A stretch of 16,369 nt of DNA from the NCBI GenBank assembly GCA_012837655.1, contig DUQT01000182.1, positions 1 through 16,369 of the forward strand, given 5' to 3'. Below, one piece after another: positions 1 through 5,968 of this stretch. The stretch is from Actinomyces sp. (lineage in GTDB: Bacteria; Actinomycetota; Actinomycetes; Actinomycetales; Actinomycetaceae). Positions within the stretch are counted from its first letter, which is position 1. Every line of letters starts with the position of its first letter. The position numbers and the translations under genes were made by a program. Below the pieces are notes generated by a model that ran no database searches, was not told where the DNA came from, and saw only the letters and a list, made by a program, of their open reading frames with translations.

Positions 1-2422
1 ACTTTGATAGGGGTTCGTTTCGGTTTCCGCATTTGGGTGACTGTATGCACGACGGGCAGCCGTCTTCACACGGACAGTCTTCGATTACTTTCATGGTTGC
101 CTGCACCCACTCCTGAGCGTGGTTCCAGGCGTGCTCTGCGAATCCTGCACCTCCGGGGTAAGCATCGTGAACGAAGACGGTTGGTTTCATGGTCTGCTCA
201 TGGTCAGCAGTTGATAAGCCGCCCAGGTCCCACCTGTCACACGTTGCCAGTAGGGGAAGGATTGCGATGGATGCGTGCTCCACTGCGTGAAGTGCGCCCG
301 GCAGGTCGCTTGCGGGAACGCCCAACCTGTTTGCCGTGGCTTCTTCGATCTGCCACCAGACGCTCATTGTTGGGAGTTTTTCAATTGCCATGTCCAGCTT
401 TGTGTTGGAAATGAACTGCATTCCCGGAAGTCTGAGGGTGTCAAAATCTGTTACCTGAGATTCTACTTCGACTTCGCCAAAGCTCCAGCGGATCACACCG
501 TCATCGGAAGTCCAACTGTCCGCCTCGTTCAAAATCTGAACTGATGTTTGAACCGTGGGTCGGGTTCGCAGGTCGGTGACGACGGGGCGGACCAGGGCAA
601 CGCGCGCGCCGCCTGATCCGATTCGGGTTACTACGCCACCGGCGATTCGGGGATCTTGGGTCAGTTCGGTTACCTGGTAGGTGCGTCCTTGGTGAACGTA
701 GATTGCGCCGGGGTGTACTTGCGCGTTTGCCTGATCGGAGGCGACGGTACCGATGACTGTGCCGGTGGATTCTTCGACGACCTGCACTTCGCCGGAGGAT
801 CCGCGCAGGTCTGTAAGGTCTTGGGCTCGCATTGGCAGGGCTACGTTCCAGTACCATCCGCTGGAGCGTTTGCGCAGGTAGCCTTCTTGGGCGAGTGCGT
901 CAAAAAGTTGGGTTGAATCGAGGCCGAACAAAGCTGCGTCCTCGGCGGTCAATGCTTTTTCGGACGCCGCTGCGCATAGGTGCGGTGTCATGACGTAGGG
1001 GTTGGCGGGGTCGAACGTGGTGGCTTCGACTTCGCCGAGGATTTGGTCGGGGTTGTGTATCAGGTACGTGTCGAGTGGGTTATCGGAGGCGATGAGGACT
1101 GAAACGCCCTGGGCTCCCGCGCGTCCGGCTCGGCCAACCTGCTGCCAAAGGGATGCGCGCGTTCCGGGCCATCCCGCGGTGATCGTCGCGTCCAAACCGG
1201 ACACGTCCACGCCAAGTTCCAGGGCGTTCGTGGTTGCGAGTGCGTGCAGCGAGCCGGTTCGCAGGGAAGTTTCGAGTGCGCGACGCTCTTCGGGAAGGTA
1301 ACCCCCGCGATAGGACGCGACTGAAGACATTAGTTGAGGTGCTCGCATTGATAGCAGGTCACGCGCGTGAGCAGCCACGGATTCTGAGGCGGCGCGAGAA
1401 CGCACGAAAGTAAGTAGCCGTGCTCCGCGTTGAACCATTTCTGCAAGCAAAATCGCGGCCTCCGAGGTCGCTGATCTGCGCTGCATTTGGGCAAGCAGGA
1501 CGCGGGTTTCTTCGCCTTCGGCTTCGATGGCTGCGAGGAACTCTTCGATGGGAACTTCAGCGGGAGCCAGGAAAGCGGGTTGCCACAGCACGAGGTCTTT
1601 CGAACCGGCGGGGGAGGCGTCCTCGGTTATTGAAACGATGTCAACGTCTTCAACGCCGATCAGGCGGGCGGCTGATTTTTCCGGCTCGGAAATGGTCGCG
1701 GACAGCATGATGACGGTCGGATCCGCGCCAAGTGACCGTGCCAATCGAAGTAGGCGACGAAGGACGAGGGCGATGTGGGCGCCGGTTACTCCACGCCAGT
1801 AGTGCATTTCGTCGATGACGATGTATTTGAGGCCGGAGAGGACGCGTGTCCAGCGCTGATGGCCGGGAAGTAAGACGTGGTGCAGGTAATCGGGGTTCGT
1901 CAAGATGACGTCCGCGTATCCGCGGGCCCAGTCTTTAGCTTCGCGGGCGGTGTCGCCATCCGCGGTTCCCAGCCGAGCGGATAGTGGTTTAGGTCCAGCG
2001 TTGATCAGTTTTTGCAGGGCGTGCATCTGGTCAGCCGCCAGGGCTTTGGTTGGCGCTAGGTACAGGGCTGTGGGGCGCCGCCGGTATTCGGATAGGCGCG
2101 TGCCAGTGTCGTCCTCGATCGCGGAAAGGATGGGTAGCCAAGCGGCAAGTGACTTGCCGGATCCAGTTCCGGTTGAAATCACGGTGTGCCAACCGTCCGC
2201 GACAGCATCGGCCGCTTGAACCTGGTGAAGCCAGGGGCGCGCAATGCCGGTGGCCCCGTAGTGCTCGATGACGTTCGGGTGAGCCCAATCGGGCCAATCC
2301 GCCAGTTCTTCTTTTCGGCCGGGAACGTGGACAACAGTGACCAGGCGATCACTGGTTCCGGAAATGCCCTTCAGCATGTCCAGGAGCCGGCTCGCCATCG
2401 AGTCTGCCTTTGCACCCGCCAT
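1..2422 (-). CDS. DEAD/DEAH-box helicase, MrfA/YprA type with C-terminal zinc motif (3' end outside window)
   Basis: At least 807 codons are open from ATG 2422 to the window edge. GGAGG lies seven bases upstream. Superfamily 2 motifs appear in order: Walker A GTGSGKS (K90), DEMH box (204-207), SAT (241-243) and motif VI QQVGRAGRAG (427-436). The C-terminal part resembles the DUF1998/MZB region and holds clustered cysteines C783, C785, C789, C792 and C798 in the pattern CPCEDGCPSC-x5-C. By family knowledge, MrfA of Bacillus is a zinc-dependent 3'-5' DNA helicase in mitomycin lesion repair, working with the nuclease MrfB. No MrfB candidate is visible here. The zinc motif usually lies close to the C-terminus, so probably only a short tail is missing. 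The gene starts 64 bases after the YbjN pair on the same strand, so co-transcription is possible. The family call is firm; the repair role is inferred. Confidence 0.9.
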   Translation of the reverse strand, partial: MAGAKADSMASRLLDMLKGISGTSDRLVTVVHVPGRKEELADWPDWAHPNVIEHYGATGIARPWLHQVQAADAVADGWHTVISTGTGSGKSLAAWLPILSAIEDDTGTRLSEYRRRPTALYLAPTKALAADQMHALQKLINAGPKPLSARLGTADGDTAREAKDWARGYADVILTNPDYLHHVLLPGHQRWTRVLSGLKYIVIDEMHYWRGVTGAHIALVLRRLLRLARSLGADPTVIMLSATISEPEKSAARLIGVEDVDIVSITEDASPAGSKDLVLWQPAFLAPAEVPIEEFLAAIEAEGEETRVLLAQMQRRSATSEAAILLAEMVQRGARLLTFVRSRAASESVAAHARDLLSMRAPQLMSSVASYRGGYLPEERRALETSLRTGSLHALATTNALELGVDVSGLDATITAGWPGTRASLWQQVGRAGRAGAQGVSVLIASDNPLDTYLIHNPDQILGEVEATTFDPANPYVMTPHLCAAASEKALTAEDAALFGLDSTQLFDALAQEGYLRKRSSGWYWNVALPMRAQDLTDLRGSSGEVQVVEESTGTVIGTVASDQANAQVHPGAIYVHQGRTYQVTELTQDPRIAGGVVTRIGSGGARVALVRPVVTDLRTRPTVQTSVQILNEADSWTSDDGVIRWSFGEVEVESQVTDFDTLRLPGMQFISNTKLDMAIEKLPTMSVWWQIEEATANRLGVPASDLPGALHAVEHASIAILPLLATCDRWDLGGLSTADHEQTMKPTVFVHDAYPGGAGFAEHAWNHAQEWVQATMKVIEDCPCEDGCPSCIQSPKCGNRNEPLSK

Positions 2423-2486
2423 CGTTAACCTCCAGTACTAACAATATGACGAGGCGCGGACATTAATTCAGAGAGCCACTCCGGCC

Positions 2487-3005
2487 CTACAATCCGAAGG
2501 CAGCGCCCTTTCCGTCTTCAGAGCCGGTCTGCCCAGACATTTGCTGTCCAACCGTTTCGGCAACGCTTTGCATGAAGTTCATGCCGTCCATGCCGGCGGC
2601 AACGCCCGCGGAAATGTTGTCCAACAACTGGGCGTCATTCATGCCGGCTTCGACTCCGCAAATGTAGTCCGCAACCACCTGGATGAAGCCGTCGTGGATG
2701 AGCGTGTAAATGGTGGGGAAGTAGCGCTCGCGGTTCCACTGGTCAGACGCCGTGAACATCGCCGACATGGCCTGTGTAGACATCTGTAGCTCCGACGTCC
2801 ACATAATCCGAATCGACAGGAACTTCCCCGCGGAAGTGAAGGTGAACAGGAACGGGAAGCCGGAGAAATCAGCGACGCCGACCTCGCCCTCTTCAATCAT
2901 TTCCAACGACGTTCCCATTGATTCGACGACCTTGGCGATTCGTTCAAACGCGACGGGTACGGGAACGTCCGGGTCGTCGGGGACGGTGTAAATGTTGGAA
3001 GTCAT
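2487..3005 (-). CDS. YbjN domain-containing protein (second of a tandem pair)
   Basis: This is a 172-residue soluble protein with no signal peptide or membrane segment. The N-terminal 140 residues have the YbjN look: a helix beginning PVAFERIAKVVESMG, then alternating strands (VADFSGFPFLFTF, FLSIRIMW) and a long helix near the motif WNRERYFPTIYTL. YbjN-type proteins share a fold with type III secretion chaperones; their biochemical role is not settled. The tail is rich in M, G, Q and S and looks disordered. The ATG overlaps the TAA stop of the upstream gene by one base (TAATG), and GAGGAGG lies four bases before it, so the two genes are translationally coupled and probably interact. The domain call rests on recalled family resemblance, not a search. 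Confidence 0.75.
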   Translation of the reverse strand: MTSNIYTVPDDPDVPVPVAFERIAKVVESMGTSLEMIEEGEVGVADFSGFPFLFTFTSAGKFLSIRIMWTSELQMSTQAMSAMFTASDQWNRERYFPTIYTLIHDGFIQVVADYICGVEAGMNDAQLLDNISAGVAAGMDGMNFMQSVAETVGQQMSGQTGSEDGKGAAFGL

Positions 3006-3475
3006 TAGGCCTCCTCCCAGTCAACAAGCTGCGGGACGGCTTCGGCGACGTCCTGGAAGAAACCGATGACCATGGTCAAGGCGACTTCGTAAAACTCGGT
3101 TAGTTGCGCAGCCGTCGCACCTTTTGAAACAACCAGGTTCGTTTCAGCGCCGAGGCCGAATCGGCGATTGTCTTCGAAAGGCATCAGGTACGCCTTCGGG
3201 CCGGACCGCTGAACGTTGCACATGTGCACCTGCTGGGCGAGTGCGGCGAAACCCTCGTCATCGGTTGCAACTCCGCGCCACTGGCCGCGAATCTGCAGGA
3301 TTGACGGGTTCGAAAAGCCGAGGAAAATGATGGCGGATTCGGTGGGGAACATGAGTTCGTGCTCACCGTGTTCGTGGTATTCGAATCCTTCTTCGGACTT
3401 GTCTAGTTCACACAGGAATTTCTTCACCCGCTCCCTCGTGACGGGGGTGGGTACTTCAAGATCAGTCACGCACAT
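3005..3475 (-). CDS. YbjN domain-containing protein (first of a tandem pair)
   Basis: This is a soluble protein of about 156 residues. It shows the YbjN pattern: an N-terminal helix (VTRERVKKFLCELD), strands (HELMFPTESAIIFLGF, ILQIRGQWRG), then NRRFGLGAETNLVVSKGATAAQLTEFYEVALTMV split over strand and helix. The frame stays open upstream to an ATG at 3634, but that extension crosses the divergent promoter region and lacks family-like sequence. AGGAAGG lies just upstream of two candidate starts: ATG 3475 (spacing two) and GTG 3469 (spacing eight, which fits better). I give the ATG; the GTG would shorten it by two residues. It is the first gene of a coupled pair with the next YbjN gene and is divergent from the PAP2 gene. 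Function unknown. Confidence 0.75.
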   Translation of the reverse strand: MCVTDLEVPTPVTRERVKKFLCELDKSEEGFEYHEHGEHELMFPTESAIIFLGFSNPSILQIRGQWRGVATDDEGFAALAQQVHMCNVQRSGPKAYLMPFEDNRRFGLGAETNLVVSKGATAAQLTEFYEVALTMVIGFFQDVAEAVPQLVDWEEA

Positions 3476-3620
3476 CGCCTTCCTGTAACTAAATGCATAC
3501 GAAAACTTTAATAACTGTCTCCAGATTAGGTGAGCTCCAGTTAAGTCGCGCGTCGAGACTGCGGCTTGGATACGTGAGTGAGATGATGGAGCACTGCAGG
3601 GTGTAAAGGAGGCAAGTCGT
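3476..3620. other. Divergent intergenic region between the YbjN pair and the PAP2 gene
   Basis: These 145 bases must carry promoters for both directions, but I see no convincing -35/-10 pair on either strand. There are two similar stretches, CTCCAG near 3522 and again near 3534, each followed by a TTA-containing segment. An AAAGGAGG ribosome binding site at 3606-3613 serves the PAP2 gene. No RNA gene or small ORF stands out. Confidence 0.4.
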
Positions 3621-4517
3621 TTGAGTACTCCCATTCAGGAGCCCTTACTTACGGCTAACTGGCGTCGCACGACGCGGGTTTTCCTTACCTTTTTCGCGCT
3701 ACTTTTGTTTCTTATTTTGGCGATCGTTGGCCTGTTTACCAGGCAGGGGCAGGCGTTTGATCAACTCGTTCTAGACGTTGCCATGCGCGGCCAAGCTTCC
3801 GTGGAATGGCTGACGGAGGCCCTCACCCAGTCAGTCACGATCATTACCGTTGCGGTGACCGCCGCGTTGGCGATGCTCGTTGCCGCTATTCGAGGGCGAT
3901 TCGCGCTGGCTGTCCGCGCAGGCGTGATGGTCGTGGGTGCGAACCTGATGACGCAGGTTTTGAAGTCGTTTCTGATCAGCCGCCCCTACATGGGCATCGG
4001 CTTTGACCTGCCGAACTCGTTCCCATCCGGGCACACAACCGTTTTGATGTCGCTCGCCCTCGCGCTCGTTGTCGTAACGCCACGCCAGGCCCGCACAATC
4101 GTCGCCTTCATCGCCTCGATCGTTGTTGGCGCAGCAATCGTCGTGATCGTCATGTCGGGCTGGCATCGCCCTTCCGACGTGATCGGTGGAATCCTCGTGT
4201 CGTTCATGTGGGCGATGGCGCTGGCACCGCAGGAAGACCCATCGCCGTACCGCGACCCCCTCAACACGGGTTCAATCGTCACCTCTGGCGTGGTAATACT
4301 TGGCCTGATAGCCGCCCTGGTTATCGGATACGACCGTTTAGAAATTGTGATTAACGAGGTCGCAGCTGGCGTCTCAACCCAGGCTGTGATGGCAACTCAT
4401 TCCACAGCTTCAGTAATCTATGCCGCCGGAGTCTGCCTTGGTCTGGTGGCCCTGTCCATGCTCGCTATAAACACGGTGGTTTACCTCCAGACCGGCAGAA
4501 ACCGGGGCATGAGGTAG
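3621..4517 (+). CDS. PAP2 family membrane phosphatase (actinobacterial subfamily)
   Basis: A 298-residue integral membrane protein with about six to seven hydrophobic segments, the first at residues 19-41. It starts at TTG 3621 with AAAGGAGG eight bases upstream. PAP2 signatures are present but divergent. The first motif is K115-x5-R121-P122 (classic spacing is x6). The second is intact, P135-S-G-H138. The third keeps H182 and D186 in GWHRPSD, but V175-I176 replace the usual Ser-Arg. From memory, several actinobacterial PAP2 proteins share this GWHRPSD form, so this may be a subfamily trait rather than decay. PAP2 enzymes hydrolyse lipid phosphates such as undecaprenyl pyrophosphate or phosphatidyl phosphates at the membrane; the substrate here is unknown. 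It is a single gene, divergent from the YbjN pair and convergent with the reductase gene downstream. Confidence 0.85.
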   Translation: MSTPIQEPLLTANWRRTTRVFLTFFALLLFLILAIVGLFTRQGQAFDQLVLDVAMRGQASVEWLTEALTQSVTIITVAVTAALAMLVAAIRGRFALAVRAGVMVVGANLMTQVLKSFLISRPYMGIGFDLPNSFPSGHTTVLMSLALALVVVTPRQARTIVAFIASIVVGAAIVVIVMSGWHRPSDVIGGILVSFMWAMALAPQEDPSPYRDPLNTGSIVTSGVVILGLIAALVIGYDRLEIVINEVAAGVSTQAVMATHSTASVIYAAGVCLGLVALSMLAINTVVYLQTGRNRGMR

Positions 4518-4571
4518 AGGCTACTCGGCGTTCTATTCAGCGTTCGCCTAAGTGTGCTACCTGGCGTGATT
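4518..4571. other. Convergent gap between PAP2 and aldo/keto reductase genes
   Basis: A 54-base gap where two genes converge. I looked for a stem-loop terminator and found only a weak GGCG/CGCC pairing (near 4528-4550) with no T-run, so no terminator is called. Confidence 0.3.
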
Positions 4572-5654
4572 CTAGGCGTTCTTCTTGGTGGACGCGGTTG
4601 CGTCACGCCAGATGTTGATGCCGGCTTCCACGGCGTACTGATCGATGAGCTCGATTTCGTCATCGGAGAAATCAAGCTTCTGGATAGCACCCAGGTTGTC
4701 CTCAAGCTGTGCAACTGAAGACGCGCCAATCAGCGCGGAGTCAACGCGGTGACCATTCTGTTCGCGAAGCACCCAGGAAATCGCCATCTGCGCCATGGAC
4801 TGGCCGCGGTCACGCGCAATCTCGCTGAGCTTGCGGACGTGATCCAGGTTTTCCTTTGAAAGCATGTCCTTGGACAGCGACTTGTTTGAAGCTGCGCGAG
4901 ACCCCTCCGGAATACCATCCAGATAACGGTCGGTCAGCAGCCCCTGAGCGAGCGGCGAGAACACAATCATTCCCATACCCTGATCCGCGCAGGTCTCAAT
5001 GAGGTTGGGCTCGCCCTCTTCAATCCAACGATTCATCATCGAATACGACGGCTGGTGGATGGACAAGGGAGTGCCCAGGTCGCGCATGATTTCCTGCGCC
5101 TTCGCGGTGTCTTCCGCGGAATAAGACGAAATGCCGGCGTAGAGGGCCTTTCCGGACTTCACTGCCTGGTGTAGCGCCATCATGGTTTCTTCCAGATCCG
5201 TATCCGCGTCCGGGCGGTGCGAGTAGAAGATGTCAACGTAGTCCAGGCCCATGCGCTCCAGCGACTGATCCAACGACGCCAGCAGGTACTTGCGCGAACC
5301 GCCAAATCCGTACGGTCCCGGCCACATATCCCAACCCGCCTTCGACGAAATAATCAGTTCATCGCGGAACGGACGCAGGTCTTCTTTAAAAATGCGTCCA
5401 AAGTTCTTTTCCGCACTGCCGTACGGTGGACCGTAATTATTTGCGAGGTCGAAGTGGTTCACGCCCAGGTCAAATGCGCGGCGAATGATGTCACGCTGCG
5501 TTTGGAGCGGCTTATCGTCGCCAAAGTTGTGCCATAGTCCCAGCGAAACAGCTGGAAGCTGCAGACCGGTTTTAGCTAGGCGGCGGTAGACCATCTTTTC
5601 GTAGCGGTCCTCCGCGGGCTTATACATATCCGAGTTGTCGGTGCGAATCCACAT
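4572..5654 (-). CDS. gpr: L-glyceraldehyde 3-phosphate reductase-like aldo/keto reductase (YghZ/Gpr type)
   Basis: 360 residues, full length for the YghZ/Gpr group, with close resemblance to E. coli YghZ along its whole length (for example SLGLWHNFG, HFDLANNYGPP, KAGWDMWPGPYG, GSRKYLLASLDQSL). The aldo/keto reductase catalytic tetrad is visible as D69, Y74, K105 and H146. The C-terminal NADPH-binding stretch includes ALIGASSVAQLEDNL. The E. coli enzyme reduces L-glyceraldehyde 3-phosphate and methylglyoxal with NADPH in the cytoplasm, a detoxification role. The start is ATG 5654 with GAGAGG about six bases upstream. Compared with E. coli there is a slightly longer N-terminus; an internal Met10 exists but has no obvious ribosome site. 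It is monocistronic and divergent from nrdDG, with a TATAAAAT box on its strand about 58-65 bases upstream. The family is firm; the physiological substrate is inferred. Confidence 0.9.
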   Translation of the reverse strand: MWIRTDNSDMYKPAEDRYEKMVYRRLAKTGLQLPAVSLGLWHNFGDDKPLQTQRDIIRRAFDLGVNHFDLANNYGPPYGSAEKNFGRIFKEDLRPFRDELIISSKAGWDMWPGPYGFGGSRKYLLASLDQSLERMGLDYVDIFYSHRPDADTDLEETMMALHQAVKSGKALYAGISSYSAEDTAKAQEIMRDLGTPLSIHQPSYSMMNRWIEEGEPNLIETCADQGMGMIVFSPLAQGLLTDRYLDGIPEGSRAASNKSLSKDMLSKENLDHVRKLSEIARDRGQSMAQMAISWVLREQNGHRVDSALIGASSVAQLEDNLGAIQKLDFSDDEIELIDQYAVEAGINIWRDATASTKKNA

Positions 5655-5711
5655 ATTTTCCTCTCTGCCTTTTCAGGACTTTAGGGATGGGATATTTTCA
5701 CGGACGTCCCC

Positions 5712-5719
5712 ATTTTATA
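5712..5719 (-). promoter_or_regulatory. Candidate -10 box for gpr
   Basis: On the minus strand the sequence reads TATAAAAT, a good -10 match, 58-65 bases before the gpr ATG. No good -35 lies 16-18 bases further upstream (best TCTGAA), so the assignment is tentative. Confidence 0.35.
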
Positions 5720-5786
5720 GCCAGCTAGCAGAAGAATTCAGAGAGTGCGGGCAGACACGCCCTCGGGAATATAAACAATATTTTGA

Positions 5787-5806
5787 CGTAGGAATTAAGT
5801 CCTACG
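5787..5806. promoter_or_regulatory. 20-base near-palindrome, candidate operator
   Basis: Arms CGTAGGA and TCCTACG are perfect inverted repeats around the centre ATTAAG. Taken as a 20-base dyad, nine of ten symmetric positions pair. There is no T-run after it and it lies inside a divergent promoter region, so an operator for a dimeric regulator is more likely than a terminator. The regulator is unknown; it could act on gpr, nrdDG or both. Confidence 0.45.
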
Positions 5807-5829
5807 AAACGCCGAAGATATACGATTTG

Positions 5830-5845
5830 CCCCTGTATCTAGTAG
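5830..5845 (+). promoter_or_regulatory. NrdR-like box 1 (upstream)
   Basis: CCCCTGTATCTAGTAG fits most core positions of the NrdR box consensus acaCwAtATaTwGtgt: C4, W5, T7, A8, T9, T11, W12, G13 and T14 match. It lies 32 bases (about three helical turns) upstream of box 2, the arrangement typical for NrdR, which represses ribonucleotide reductase genes when dATP is high. It is weaker than box 2. Confidence 0.6.
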
Positions 5846-5861
5846 TTGCAAGGATGTAATT

Positions 5862-5877
5862 ACCCAATATGTAGTGG
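5862..5877 (+). promoter_or_regulatory. NrdR-like box 2 (downstream)
   Basis: ACCCAATATGTAGTGG matches the NrdR box consensus at nearly every core position (C4, W5, A6, T7, A8, T9, T11, W12, G13, T14, G15). It sits 92 bases before the nrdD start. Paired with box 1 at 32-base spacing, it supports repression of nrdDG by NrdR. The nrdR gene itself is not in the window. Confidence 0.75.
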
Positions 5878-5968
5878 TTCCGTTTTAGAGTGTTTATCGG
5901 CAATGAATGACACTCAATGACGAGAAAACGGGAAACCGCCCCCAAATTTAACCACCCCAGGAGTTCTC

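Larger units (their letters stand above)
5655..5968. other. AT-richer divergent regulatory region between gpr and nrdDG
   Basis: These 314 bases hold no credible gene. Reading left to right they contain a candidate -10 for gpr on the minus strand (5712-5719), a 20-base near-palindrome (5787-5806), two NrdR-like boxes (5830-5845 and 5862-5877), a direct repeat AATGAC at 5906 and 5916, and the nrdD ribosome site AGGAG at 5959-5963. An in-frame TGA at 5918 excludes any N-terminal extension of nrdD into this region. The region is clearly poorer in G and C than its flanks. Confidence 0.7.

Noticed and set aside
1..2422. The helicase as a decayed gene, because many short frames occur on both strands
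   Set aside because: The minus-strand frame is open with no stop from 2422 to the window edge, and all helicase motifs are intact and in order. It is simply cut by the window.
3476..3634. N-terminal extension of the first YbjN protein to ATG 3634
   Set aside because: It would overlap the divergent PAP2 start, has no ribosome site and no family-like sequence.
5635..5859. Plus-strand reading frame of 74 codons across the gpr-nrdDG gap
   Set aside because: It begins inside gpr on the opposite strand, has no good ribosome site, resembles no family I know, and overlaps the palindrome and NrdR box 1. It is an open frame in AT-richer DNA.
5901..5921. Direct repeats CAATGA/AATGAC before nrdD as an oxygen-regulator site
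   Set aside because: They are direct, not inverted, and do not match an FNR-type TTGAT-N4-ATCAA site. Short repeats like this arise by chance.
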